64,000 nucleotides of DNA from the NCBI GenBank assembly GCA_040954595.2, contig CM082577.2, forward strand, positions 12,090,001-12,154,000, written 5' to 3'. This stretch comes from Balanoglossus misakiensis. Its lineage: Eukaryota; Hemichordata. Position numbers and translations under genes: made by a program. Below, piece after piece: positions 49,270 through 60,533 of the stretch. The stretch's first letter is position 1. The number at the start of each line of letters is the position of its first letter. Under the pieces are notes generated by a model, which searched no databases, was not told the origin of the DNA, and saw nothing but the letters and a program-made list of their open reading frames with translations.

Positions 49270-52200
49270 CTGTGGGCGAAGTCAAATGGAGAATAGTTCT
49301 ACTAACAATGTTACAAGTGACAGATACATATATTGACTGGCCATGGGGTAACAGCATGTAACCCGTGGGACTTGAGTCACCCCCCAAAACAGACTGTTTC
49401 CCCGAGGCCGAAGGCCGAGTCAAACAGTCTGTTTTTTTTTTTTGGGGGGGGGGGTGACTCACAGTCCCGAGGGGTGAAAGGCGCATTACAATTCATCCAC
49501 ATATCCCTGAAATTAGAAAATTCTTAGAATGAACGAAGCAGCCAACCGTAGTGTAGACTGGGCATGACATCAACTGAAGATCCTAGTAGGTCGTGGCGAC
49601 TGCAGTGAGGTTTGTGCTGGTACGGGAGGACATATTCTCATCAAGGGGGACACAGCGTGACAACCGCTTCCCTTTAAGACTTGATATCCGATCAATTATT
49701 GCAGCGTGATATCAACTGATTCTGTCACATCAGTATAAACACGCTGACTAAAAAACTTGCATGTTGACTTCAGGGTCTACAGGGAGGCGTGGTCCAAAAC
49801 ATTCACAACTTCTACTAAGCACATAACAGAGGCAACTGATGAATTGATGACACTTACTGGACAGCTCTTAAAAGTTCACTGTAGGTCGGTTTTTCGGCAA
49901 GTTTGGCATCAACATCTATATCCCTGCAACAGAGAAACAGAAACCATAAAGCGTTATTTTGGTCTCTGCAGGGTCAAACACAGAACAGCAACAGATCTAC
50001 AAGGTTGCAGTTCAAGCAGAAGTTCATAGAATTTACTGTAAGCAGGTTTAGCCCTTTCACCACCATGGTTCAGTCAAAACCCATTGTTTTCTATGGTAAG
50101 GTTGGACCTTTAAAGAGGGAACTGGGGGTGAAAGGGTCAGAAATAATGAGATTGTTCCATTATTTATGGAAACTTATAAGGAAATACTCATGCTTATTGA
50201 TTACCTACAAACTTAACGTACCCTATCTGAAGACTACAGAACAATATTATCTCTATCATTCTTCCTGTGCTTACAACCCATATTTTCTAGCTATGGGATT
50301 CCTTGTACTGATTTGCTGCACTTTGCACCAGGATACCTGGAGTGCATCTGTGCCATGGGTGAGATGGTCACTGGCCTTGGTTGACAAAACTCAACACAGG
50401 AAATGATGGTTTAGTGCGCTCTGCCTGCATCAGAACACACACTGCCATGACTAGCAGACCGATCACGAAATTGGACCCGTTAGAAATAATGTATGATATC
50501 ATAAAAATGGACTCCTACTTGTGACCTAGCTGCTGAGCTCTCATATATATACCACAGGACTGACATAGGCCAGACTGTGCCTATAATCTGTGCATCATAC
50601 ACACCTTATATTTCCTTCATAGTGACATCTTATAACAACGGTCGGAGTGTCGTCCTCCCACTCATCCTGAAACACGAGAATGACAAGAATGTTTATTCTT
50701 CTGATCTAACATCACTTATACTCCACATCACGGCCATAATCAGTGACCTCCATTAAACACACAGATTGGAAATAATTACACTGGAAAATAGGACCAATAA
50801 TGGAGCCTATAATAGGCAATGGGTGTATTACATGCTCGTAAACCTATATAATTATTACAAATTTGGATACGTTGAATTTATGTGACATACCTCCCAGCCA
50901 GTATCCCCAACATCTTCTTCTATCTTAACATATGGTTCAGGAATCAGTCCTAATTTACCATTTATGTTACCCTGCACACAAACAAATGAGAATAAATTAT
51001 ATGAAAGTCTGTTCTCTTGTGCAAGTATACCCGGCATTCTAGGGGAGTATGAAAATGACTATGTTTGCCACTGACTCGGCACTGTTAGGGTTAAATGACA
51101 ATTGAAAGTCTCCGTTAAATGACAATTGAAAGTCTCCAGAGGGTTTGAACATTTTTTAAAAATAACAGGAACTGAAAATCCACCAGAAACCAATGTATGG
51201 TATGATTTTGCATTTGCATCACTACAAATTTTGGAACCTTAAATTTCACCTTTAAAGTCTCCATTTCATTTTATACTCCAATCCATTCTCCAAGAAATAA
51301 CACAATAAAGTGATATTCTTACTTCAATCCAACTTGCATCAATTCTTCTGGTTATTGGAATGACATCACCTTTCTTGAAACTCAATTCTCCGGCAGTCGT
51401 TGCAACAAAGTCATACAGGGCCTGTGGTGTTTAAACAACACACAGCAGTGTTGGTACCAAAATGAAACATTTGCATGAAATATCAAAACATTTAAAGGGC
51501 GATGATGTTTGTCTTATGCGCATATCGGATGTGTCAAACCAGAGATCTCTGGTTACAATATTTGTACACGGTCAATGCCATAAGGCAGTGTGCTGTCCTT
51601 ACAATACAACAGACAAGAGGGCGGGACCATAAGTCTGTGTTGAGATCGGGAAAATACAGCAAATTTGGTGAAAAGAAGGGACCACTGTATGCATTTTGCA
51701 TACAGAACAAATTTAACAGCTTTACCCATGCGTGTGCTTTACAGAATAATATCCTGGTTGACCATACATGTATGTGGGTAAAGGCCAGTGTGTCCTCTAA
51801 GCCTGTATAACGTGCCACTGATCTGACTCAATAAACTCACTGGTGACCCAAGAAAATTATCCACACTACATGCAAAGGCACAATAGGGCTGACTCAGAGA
51901 AAATACACTGATAAGCTACATGTAGATCAAGTTGACCTCGAATCTGTAACCCTGATTTCTTGATTTGCAGTCTTGTCACGGTCTCCCTGTCTCATATAGT
52001 CTGTGTCAATACACCCCCTCCCCTGTCTGCCATTGTCCACCCCTCTCTTCCCCTGTATGTCACTGACTGTGTTCCTGTCTATAAAAGTCTTCAATACAAA
52101 TTGAACATGCTTACCAGAGCCCTGGGTCCAGTGATTGCAGCTACAGTGACTGGTTTATTTTCTTTGACACTTGTTGTTGGCGGTGGTTCTGGTTTGACAC

Positions 52201-55200
52201 CAAGTCTGCAATATGGACAGAGGGAGAGGTGAATTCATGCAGGCTCTTATTTCAAATCGGTTTCAATGTCTCCCAGCATAGTAGTGAGACGACCTCACTT
52301 AATTTTAACATCACAAACACAGTCCCCCATTGCCAGAATAATTGGAGGGGATTCCACTCTGGCAAGGGGTGAGTGACATCATTTTAAGGGGCACTGGTCC
52401 CCATTTTGCTAGTGGGTGCCAACATGGATGTAAATACCCCACCCATAGGCTCCGCCAAGATGAAACACTGTAATTTTACAATTTGAGATAAGTGATGTCA
52501 ATGCAAATAAAACTGTTCTATTTAACAACTGCATTGATTCGATTTTTAAGACCAACATATTATCCATACTCTATCTGACAAATGTGGGCACTCTTCGGCC
52601 AACAACATGAGACTCTGGTTACAAAAATTATACAAAGTCAATGCCATATGGCATGTGCTGTCCTATTACAACAGACAAGATGGCGGTGACCATAATCTGT
52701 GTTGGAGATCGGAAAAAGACAGCAAATTGGGTGAAAAACTTAAGTTTTCTTATAGTACTGTGCGCATGAAATATGGAAGGAAGCAAAGGCAGTCCACTAT
52801 TTGAATGCATCGAACGCAAAATTTGTAATGTTTGTACACATGAAATTACACACATGTGTATAACACGATCACCAGCCTTTAAGTACAGAAAGTCTTACAT
52901 TTACACTTCAAATGTAGGACTATTCATGTACACTGATAGCACAAATGAAATCAAGCTGTACTCACTGTGTTTTGCTTTTGCTGTCTTGCTGTTGTTGGTG
53001 TGCCAACCATCTTGCCTTCTCTGATGGTGTCACATGCTGTATTTTACCGTTGGGAGCTTTGATGACTGGTGTGTCGATGTCTCCTGGCGTCTGACAGAGG
53101 AAATCCATCACTATATCATCCTGGGAAATCCTTGGGTCGAGACCAACCAGTTTCTGAAGGGAGAAGAAATTGAGAAGTTGAATTGCAATGAACTTTATCC
53201 AGTGCTGCAATGCTGCTACTGACTAAAAGGGACAACAGTCTCTCTCTCGCTGCCCTTTTTCCATTTATGTTTGATACAAGACACCGTTCATATTACTCTA
53301 CATGTGGATACATTGTGTATATAGTGAATCACGTTCGACCACACACAACTTCCATCCCACTTGTAGACACAAGAGTGAAAAACTCGACAAAATCAATAAT
53401 CAGTCTCCACCATTTATTCCTTGGGTGAGATTTTTACTCTCATATCCTTGAAACGTGATGGAAGTTGTGTGTGGTCAAACGTCACTACATGTATACATCC
53501 ACATGTAGAATAACATAAACAGTGTCTTGTATCAAACATAATTAATGGAAAACAGGCAGCGAGAGAGAGAGACTTTGTCCCTTTAAGTTCTGTCAGAGTT
53601 CTACAAGTAGTTACACATATCAATCTGCTACAGCTTTTATGAATAACAAAACCAAAGGACAATACATTTTGAATGCTGTACACACTGGTGTCTCCAGAAA
53701 TGTGGGCCTAAATGCAGATTTTGAAGACCTCAGTTAATTGGTACACATACATGTATACATTCCAAGGGATGGGGATTTGAACGTAACTACCTTGGTGTGC
53801 ACAACACACAGATTTGTACAAAATGCATTATGGATTAATTAAGCAATAACCCCCGCCGCAGGCGGGTATACACAAGATTTGGGTACAATTCGAGACATAT
53901 AGCACGAGCCGTTAGGCGAGTGCTATATGGAGCGAATTGTACCCAAATCAAGTGTATGTATACACTGTACCCGACTGAGGCGGGGTTATTGCTATTATAT
54001 TATATCAACAACTGTTTGTGGCATGTCAGTGTCATTTTCTTACGGAAACAGCGTCAGAAAGAGAAATTACGATCGCGAACCAACATGGCGGCGATGAATG
54101 TAAACACGAGCGGCCGGGATCGAGCATTAAACATGAAGCAGACAACAAAAAGTGACAAGACGGGCATCGCGCGTGGCAAAGTGACAAATATTTCCACAGA
54201 GCAGTTCCAAAATAAAACGTCCGTTAATTCAACAGTACACATGTATTTTTATTTTATTTATTTGGTTTAAACACGCGCGACTGTGGTTTAACCTCACATT
54301 TTTGTTGCCGCATGCTAGTTCAGGGGCCCGTTTTAGCAGTGCTATATGAGTATTTTAGCATCCCTGGATTGGGCACCCGTCCAAACAGAATCGCGGATGG
54401 TAGCGTGATATAATATAATTACCTTGAGATATCTGTTGAGATCAGGAACTCTCCTGTCTGCTACTTCTCTTACAGCACTTCTTTTCAAATAAATTTTGCC
54501 TGTGAAAAAATACACAGATTTGAATGCTATGTTGTCAATGCCAGGCATAAATAAAAGACAATATAGTAATTCTTGATATCTTCAACATATTTGGACATTT
54601 TTATACTCCACTTATTCTCATAATTGTACCATTTGGGTGGCAGAGGTTATAAGCTGTCATGATTAAGGGTATACAGTCACCCCTAATTTAAATACACACA
54701 TGTATGGCTGAAATGGTGTATTTGAGCATTCTAAAGAACATATATTGGCACTCTTTTTTCGCATACTGTGCCACCCACTGAAAATCTATGATTGGCTAGA
54801 TCTCAATTTGCCATGGTAACTATAGCTAATTTGCCATAGGTGACCGTATAGACAACTTGATAGTTGTTTATTTTGTATAATACTCTTGCAATGGGCAGCT
54901 GAATACGTGGCACCCATTTATAATTGAACTTGATCATATCTAAACCTGCAGCCACAATCAGAGGTTGGTGACATGTTGGTGTATACCCCTCAGTGAGCTC
55001 ATTTAAATTGACCACTCTAAGTTTGGAAGTAAATTCATGGAAAAAATGCCAAAAATAGCAGCTATTGGGCCTTTAACAATGCTTGAATTCTTTTCACGAA
55101 TGAGTAATTTTTTACCTGGTAATGTTGGTAATTTCCTTGGTCCTGCATGACCGGCTTCAGTTGGGAATCTGTCATCTAATCTTTCTTGCAGAGTGTTAAA

Positions 55201-58200
55201 ATGACTATATCGTCTCACAATCAGGTATGACTTCCCACTTTCTAGAGTCACTTCAATGAAATATACCTGATGTGCAGAAAGTCATGGTACAAAACAAATC
55301 AATACATCAGAATTGTGATAAGTACAGACACAAAATATGCTTCACACAGTTTGTAATACAGTTTCAACTTTACATACTCTAAGGATCAGTCAGTATGTGA
55401 GCCGACTTACTCAATATAGCGCAGGCAGGTAATTCGCTCCAAATAGCACTCGCTTAACGGCTCATGCTACATGTCTCGAATTGTACCCAAATCTTGTGTA
55501 TACCCGCCTGTGGCAGGGGTAATCGCTTAATCATAGGCTCATAGCACTGGTTATCATTTTGGAAATTTTGTGGACATTTTCAGAAAAAAAATATCTTTTC
55601 CAGGATTTTCAAAAGACAATAAAATGAAATTCAATACTTTCAATTTCAAAGATACAGCAATAAAGAATACTGTGTTACGACACACCCTGTTTAGTTGCTT
55701 GGTCGAGAGAGGAGTAGCTTTTCTTTGCATAACAAAGGGCCCTGCCTTTTCAACTAGTTCATTTAAATATTAGTAATAACCAGATGGTCACCCATATAAA
55801 AGGCCTTCTCACAAAAACCACGAGGCACACTTCTCAACACTGACTCGGAGGAGCATGTCACTCCAGCTCCACATCGCCTTGGGAATTAGGAATTTACCTA
55901 GCTGGGCTGGACTCTGTGAGCAACAGACTTTGTGTGAGCAACGGACTACTGTGAGCAACGGACTTTGTGTGAGCAACGGACTTCTGTGAGCAACTGGCTT
56001 CGGTGAGCAACTGGCTTCGGTGAATGTCGGACTTTGTCAGCAATGGACTTGTGTGCCTTGGTGAGGCTTGAGTTCGGCCAGGACTTTTGTGGACTCGGTA
56101 ACTCCTCGACCAAGCAGGGTACGTAAAACACATAGAACATTTTTTTTCTGTGCGACCTTTTAATTTTAGAAAGTTAATTTTTCAATTAAACATTGTGTTG
56201 TTGAACTACAAACTCCATTGTGTGCTCCCGTTTTTTTCTACCGTAACAACTGTAAAACAGGTAGCTTTGGGGACTGTCCAGAATTTACTTCCAGGGTGGG
56301 GCTGGAGGATTTCTTATTTTCCTGGTGATTTTTTTCCATGGCCCCCCTTGTAAATTGTGGAGGAAATCTGTGGCCCCCCCTTAAATTTCCTGTGTTTTTT
56401 TCCATGCCCCCCCCCCCCCCAATATATGCATGCTTACAGACTACGGCACATACAGTCTGACAAGTTCATCACCCTTTGCAAGAACAATCAAGAGATCATT
56501 TACTTACTGAATTTTACAGGGGACAGTTAAGTGGTCATAAAAACCATGTTTTTGCAGGGACTGCAAGTGGCACACTTTTGGGAAGCCTAGCAATGGGGAA
56601 CTAAGATTGTAATTTTCTGAAAATAAGTTAATTATGACAAAAATTTCTGTCACTATGTCCACTACATCAAACACTTTAGTTGTAAATAAGACATGTCAAA
56701 AAAACACAGTCGGCACTTTTGCATCAGAGGTTTTTCAAAGGAAAATATACAATTATTGTTGTATCTAATTAATATCAAGCAGAGTGTCATATATTTTTCA
56801 ATACAGCATTTTTCAATGGGTTATGTGTGACAGTTTAAGGAAATTGACAATACTCAATTGTTTAACAATTTCACATTTACTTCTTTTAACAATCAACAAT
56901 CAAGTACTTTTTTCAAAAATTCAAATCAAACATGAGCATGATGAGATTGTGTCCTTTACAGTATTTTCCAAATATTCTGCAATTTTTGGCAAAAAACATA
57001 AATAAAATGTTTCTTGTTTTTCAATGGGTAAATTAAAAAATAATGTAGTCATGCACAATTTTATGGGTTTTTTTTAAATCTTTTTTTAACAATTTTGGCT
57101 GGCACAAAACAATATAATTTTATATGTTTGTACAATAATCAAAACAATAGGTACATCACAGGCAGAATATTTGCTGTTACACATGAGCATACTCTGAGGA
57201 GTGGACCAAGAAAGTGCACTTGAAACAGAGGACTAAAACATACAGATAAAAATTGACAAAAGTTAACGTTAATGTCTCTCTCTGTTTAATATTACCAGAA
57301 AGCAGGGTGCCATTAATATCTTTGAGATATCAATGAGACAGAAATTGCAAATTCGACTGTGTTGAGCCTCACAAAAATTGTAGACAAGCATGATTCAGAC
57401 GGCAAACAAAAAGACATTTTAAAAATAAATATTGTGTATTATTCTACAGAAGTTTTTTTATTTATTTTTTTTTTGGGGGGGGGGGGATCTTGGCAAATTC
57501 TACTTCCGCATTACAAAATTCTCAGTACTGCCGCTGGTGGCCAGAATATGTTGTGCAAACACCAACTGTAAATGTAATGGCCCATGTTATTGTTGGGAAA
57601 TTATATAGTATTGAATTCAGTTACAAGTACATGTATGTATCAGTGTTTTTGTCTGAGATATTTCTGGTAAAAAGGGAAACAATTATATCGCCCTGTCTGC
57701 ATCTGTGTAAATATGCCAGAGAACCGCATTTACCTTCAGCCTAAAAAAAATGTAAAAAAAATATTCGCTCGCTGCTCCTGGAACTTGGTCCAAAAAATCC
57801 GATGAACAAGATTTTTATTCTCTCTGGCCTAATAGAATTATTTTCCGCAGATTAGAGAACGCGAAAATTAATCATTGCAAAATAGTCACCTTTGTTGACA
57901 TCGTGAAAATTCCCATTTTACAGACAGTTACAGACAGACTACTCACATAGTATTTAGTTAGATTGGCAAGATTTATGGATCTTCTTTTTTCCATATCAAT
58001 GATGACAGCAGATACCACATGATCATTCTTAAGATCATATCTGGGACTGTTGGGGGGAAAAACAAAGGAGGAAGTTAGACAACAGAGAAATCAGCTCCAG
58101 AAAATTTCTTATCAGCACCAATTGGGATTTGTGTTTAGAACCACAACAATATGTTTGTTTATTTTTGGAAAAAAAAACATCAAATTAAAATTTCATGAGG

Positions 58201-59299
58201 TCTTGTTGAGTTGTTGACAGGATATGGTCAATGGAATATTTGATGACCTGATTAGTTTTATCATCCTGCAGACATAACAATACCATAATGTATAATTTCT
58301 GGCAGTATGTTTTCAATGTAATGCCTGTAAAGTTCTATTGTAATTTGTTTTATTTCTCTCATTCAATCTGAGATAATTTTTTTAATATAATGTGCTTTAT
58401 GTATAACAGATACAGATTAAGATTATTTTCTTCTCAGATTGGTATTTCCATGATATTTATACCAGTACTGGCAGTATAGAGCTAAAGTCCCTCTGGGAAT
58501 AATGAATGCACAATTCTCTGTCTATACGAACATAAAAACACATATGCCTATTAGCCATCTGGCTATATATTCAGCCAAGGCACATTCATTCTTGACTGTA
58601 GTGACATATATGCACAGGGCGATGTCACATACCACGAGTCGCATGTTTATGTGAATTAATGATAATACTAGTACAAGTATACAATCAATATTTCACCAGA
58701 GCCAGTGGCATTCTGTAATCATCATGTGATAGGAAACATAATACATTTGTACACTGTGTTTGCACAAGAGGGAAGCACTTTTCTGGGGATGTAAAACATT
58801 GCCTGAACACGTCCAGTCCCTCCACTGAATTTATCTGAGACGTGATCAATGAATAGTCGTGACAAAGTCTCCATGCAACATTATTATCACAGCCACATAA
58901 TGCATTGTGAATGTGAGTGAATTATGCTACTTCAGCTGAATTATTTCCGGTTTATTTGTGATTTCCGTTTTCCTGGAACTTGGAAGACAGAGGTTTCACC
59001 TGTTGGTTTGTGGGTCAAGTTCAGCAGTCACTGAGTCAGTGCCAAACCCCACCACCTCGGGGCATAGTGGGGGATATGGAAATTAGTCTGACTTACATGT
59101 AGTTCCTTGGCAAACCACATTTGACCCGTATCGCCCGAGAGAGGTGGGCACCCTCGCCGAGGGGAGACTGTTATTGTGTTAACCAAGGCAAAATCTCGAG
59201 CGACTGAAATGAGCTTTATAGCAAAGGGGGAATTTACACAACGTCATACTAAAAACATATGTGACATACTTACGCACTAGCGGCGAGTAAGGCAGTCAT
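49062..59299 (-). CDS. NCF4: NCF4 (p40phox), NADPH oxidase regulatory subunit (complete, 382 aa, 11 exons)
   Basis: Cytosolic regulator of the phagocyte-type NADPH oxidase: the PX domain binds PI3P on phagosomes, the PB1 domain binds p67phox. Eleven minus-strand exons splice in frame (59274-59299, 57947-58046, 55116-55266, 54423-54499, 52966-53153, 52115-52205, 51323-51421, 50891-50971, 50605-50666, 49858-49923, 49062-49269). PX residues about 15-145 keep the PI3P ligands: R61-Y62 in VRRYSHF, K94 after PTLPG, and R109 before Val-Pro (equivalent to human R58-Y59, K92, R105). SH3 spans about 210-262 (ALYDF, GDVIPI, SWIEG, YVKI). PB1 spans about 280-375 with the acidic OPCA motif LNYQDIEGDLIRI. 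Human p40phox has 339 residues; the extra length is mainly in the PX-SH3 linker, which is Gln/Lys-rich. Exon 1 codes only nine residues. No defect seen. Confidence 0.96.
49346..49487. mobile_element. Palindromic element, copy 2 (NCF4 intron 10)
   Basis: GGGTAACAGCATGTAACCCG and inverted right end; poly-T/poly-G run in the right arm. Centre GAGGCCGAAGGCCGAG. Confidence 0.75.
49858..49923 (-). CDS. NCF4: NCF4 exon 10 (PB1)
   Basis: Codes for DIDVDAKLAEKPTYSELLRA; phase 2 in and 2 out. Found from PB1 homology, too short for an ORF scan. Confidence 0.92.
50048..50139. mobile_element. TTAA-4 family MITE (about 90 bp), NCF4 intron 9
   Basis: Inverted ends GCCCTTTCACC and GGTGAAAGGGTC; terminal CCCTTTC resembles piggyBac-type ends. 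Best copy of the family. Confidence 0.55.
50605..50666 (-). CDS. NCF4: NCF4 exon 9 (PB1 start)
   Basis: Codes for DEWEDDTPTVVIRCHYEGNI; the first PB1 strand, like RCYYY in human p40phox. Confidence 0.93.
50891..50971 (-). CDS. NCF4: NCF4 exon 8 (SH3, second half)
   Basis: 27 codons: GNINGKLGLIPEPYVKIEED then VGDTGWE; the Pro and Tyr of the last SH3 strands are present. Confidence 0.95.
51090..51137. repeat. 24-bp perfect tandem duplication
   Basis: Two exact adjacent 24-bp units (51090-51113, 51114-51137) starting GTTAAATGACAATTGAAAG, in NCF4 intron 7. Confidence 0.9.
51323..51421 (-). CDS. NCF4: NCF4 exon 7 (SH3, first half)
   Basis: 33 codons: ALYDFVATTAGELSFKKGDV then IPITRRIDASWIE, including the ALYDF and Trp of the SH3 peptide groove. 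Confidence 0.96.
51492..51680 (+). mobile_element. TTAA-2 family MITE, 3' truncated, NCF4 intron 6
   Basis: TTAA then AGGGCGATGATG; YY1-type motif degenerate (CAAGAGGGCGGG). Confidence 0.65.
51786..51915. mobile_element. GACTCA-rich MITE, NCF4 intron 6
   Basis: CAGTGTGTCCTCTAAGCCTG at the left end; right end not clear. Confidence 0.55.
52115..52205 (-). CDS. NCF4: NCF4 exon 6 (linker)
   Basis: Codes for LGVKPEPPPTTSVKENKPVT and AAITGPRAL; contains a short proline run. Phase 2 in, 0 out. Confidence 0.88.
52600..52882 (+). mobile_element. TTAA-2 family MITE, 5' truncated, NCF4 intron 5
   Basis: Ends ACCAGCCT-TTAA (52879-52882); has CAAGATGGCGGT at 52676-52687. Confidence 0.7.
52966..53153 (-). 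CDS. NCF4: NCF4 exon 5 (PX end and linker)
   Basis: Codes for KLVGLDPRISQDDIVMDFLC, closing the PX helix, then a linker ending in a Gln/Lys-rich stretch (AHQQQQDSKSKTQ). Confidence 0.95.
53223..53586. mobile_element. TTAA-1 family foldback MITE, copy 3 (NCF4 intron 4)
   Basis: Left target CTAA (one change), right TTAA at 53583-53586; long inverted arms. Confidence 0.88.
53843..53992. mobile_element. 150-bp foldback element with GCAATAACCCCGCC ends
   Basis: Arms pair GCAATAACCCC...GGTATACAC...TTTGGGTACAATTCG with their inverse; centre AGCCGTTAGGCGAGTGCTAT. A degenerate copy is at 55412-55533. Confidence 0.8.
53994..54419. repeat. Inverted repeat with 14-bp perfect arms abutting NCF4 exon 4 donor
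   Basis: Arms 53994-54007 and 54406-54419 (ATTATATTATATCA). Interior has a CpG-rich stretch (54055-54190) with AACATGGCGGCG. The right arm runs into the exon 4 donor at 54417-54422. Confidence 0.65.
54423..54499 (-). CDS. NCF4: NCF4 exon 4 (PX)
   Basis: Codes for KIYLKRSAVREVADRRVPDL then NRYLK; contributes Lys94 and Arg109. Its donor GTAATT overlaps the end of an inverted repeat (see 53994-54419). Confidence 0.95.
55116..55266 (-). CDS. NCF4: NCF4 exon 3 (PX core)
   Basis: Codes for VYFIEVTLESGKSYLIVRRY, then SHFNTLQERLDDRFP and KLPTLP; carries the Arg-Arg-Tyr phosphoinositide motif and the Pro-rich PX loop. Confidence 0.96.
55412..55533. mobile_element. Degenerate copy of the 53843-53992 foldback (NCF4 intron 2)
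   Basis: Inverted orientation; retains AATAGCACTCGCTTAACGGC, TCGAATTGTACCCAAATCTT and TATACCCGCCTG. Confidence 0.7.
55690..56122. repeat. Element with GCTTGGTCGAG inverted ends enclosing a minisatellite
   Basis: CTGTTTAGTTGCTTGGTCGA at the left and CTCGACCAAGCAGGGT at the right. Between them, 55913-56062 is an imperfect tandem array of GTGAGCAACGGACTT-type units of 18-20 bp, about seven copies. A reading frame through the array exists only because of the repeat. Confidence 0.65.
56123..57849. other. NCF4 intron 2, remaining part
   Basis: AT-rich with poly-C and poly-G/T tracts (56407 and 57465-57486). No exon or recognised repeat found. Confidence 0.6.
57850..57926 (+). repeat. TACTGTAAAAC-family MITE fragment (NCF4 intron 2)
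   Basis: GAGAACGCGAAAATTAATC, GACATCGTGAAAATT and TTTTACAG; lies 20 bp beyond the exon 2 donor. Confidence 0.55.
57947..58046 (-). CDS. NCF4: NCF4 exon 2 (PX start)
   Basis: Codes for PRYDLKNDHVVSAVIIDMEK then RRSINLANLTKYY. Phase 2 in, 0 out. Confidence 0.92.
59274..59299 (-). CDS. NCF4: NCF4 exon 1 (coding part)
   Basis: Codes for MTALLAAS plus two bases, donor GC|GTAAGT. Upstream DNA including this start codon is duplicated at 63066 onward. Confidence 0.8.
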
Positions 59300-59718
59300 T
59301 GTATCCAACAGAATCTAACCAGTTCGCTGAAACCACAACTGTCTCTTGTCTCTTGGTAAAGATTTGACACCATCGCGACTAGCCTCTCCAGCTCCAGAGG
59401 GCGCCGTTAATGACCTTTGACATTCAAGGACGTATGTACGGCGAGTATCTGACAAAACGCGAGTATCTGAGTCCGAGTTACACGAGGCAACTCGGCAGGC
59501 AACTCGACGCGCAACCCGAGTTGCTCGGAGTGTTGCCTCGTGTGTATGATGTAGTCGCGTCGCTGGAACACGTCTGGCGACGTCGCCTCGAAATCCGTCA
59601 TGTCGGATTTTCGGGCGACGAGTTGCCTGACGCGCAAGCTGTTGCCCCTCGTTACCACTTTGCCTCGAATAAATTTTGACATCTGCACATGCAAAATTGG
59701 TGTTAATTTGTTATTTTA
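59282..59718. repeat. NCF4 promoter/exon-1 duplication, copy A
   Basis: Includes the real NCF4 start region and upstream CpG-rich DNA with several short inverted repeats (CGTCGCCTCGAAATCCG facing CGGATTTTCGGGCGACG). Nearly identical to 63066-63475. Confidence 0.85.
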
Positions 59719-60533
59719 GGCTGCATTCACAAACACCTCTGGAGGGGGGGGGGGCGGGAGAATTCAATTTTTTTTACCGCTAATTTTCACATGCCCCCCT
59801 TCCGAACTGCCAATATTTTCAAATCCCCTCCTTCCGAACTGCCAAAATTTTGAAATCCCCCCCCCCCATTTTCTTTCACAGAGCAAAACACATCACCTAT
59901 CTATCTTGTAAAAAGAAAAACAGCGCTCCCATGAAAAGAATTTGAAACTGATGTTTCCCCTCATCAGTGGGTATTAAAACTGAACATTGTTTTTATTTTT
60001 TAAGTACATATATTTGTATTCTGTGTTGGGAGACATTATAAACCGAGAATTGAAGGGGGTGGGTTTGGGAGGGGGTGTCCCCCTCCCACGTAAGAAAATT
60101 TTCTAAAATACAGAGCTCAAAGCTGCATTTTAATGAACCCGGCAAAAACAAATTAACTCAACTACCGGTATGTTGGGGAGGACAAATTTAACCGTCGCCG
60201 CTCAAAGTTATCATGGGGTGGGGCAAGTCCCCTGACCTGGGACACTAGATAAACCAGTCAATGATTGAAAGGTGTTGAAGAATGGAGGGGTGGGTGTGGG
60301 AGGGGGTGTCCCCCTCCCACATTAGAAAATTTTGTAAAATAAAGGGCGCGAAACTGCATTTTTGTGGACTCAAAATAAATATTTAGTCGTTAAAGTTTTC
60401 AAGTCCCCCCCTTTCAGTCCCTAAATTATTTCAAATCCCCCCCCTTACATACCCTCAATTTTTTCAAATCCCCCCCCCCCCCTCAATTCTCCTGCCCCCC
60501 CCCCCCCCTCCAGAGGTGTTTGTGAATGCAGCC
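59719..60533. mobile_element. Harbinger-like MITE (815 bp) with TTA duplication
   Basis: Inverted ends GGCTGCATTCACAAACACCT then CTGGAGGGGG; TTA at 59716-59718 and 60534-60536. The two paralogous copies of the region (62056 and 63484) have the uninterrupted site. Inside are two direct copies (60062 and 60299) of a roughly 75-bp unit with a GTGGGAGGGGG/CCCCCTCCCAC palindrome. Confidence 0.9.

Noticed and set aside
49903-50406. 167-codon plus-strand frame
   Set aside because: It covers NCF4 exon 10 antisense and intron 9 including a MITE; no domain, no splice support, composition like the surrounding intron.
53920-54270. 116-codon frame with a CpG-rich segment (AAMNVNTSGRDRALNMKQ)
   Set aside because: Starts in a foldback repeat and lies in NCF4 intron 4; it could be a remnant of an element's gene but nothing supports it.
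55913-56062. Regular repeat array considered as CRISPR
   Set aside because: Units are 18-20 bp, adjacent and without unique spacers, in a eukaryotic intron.
55894-56133. Repetitive SQLLTEV/SPLLT-type frame
   Set aside because: Translation of an imperfect minisatellite; no start context or splice evidence.
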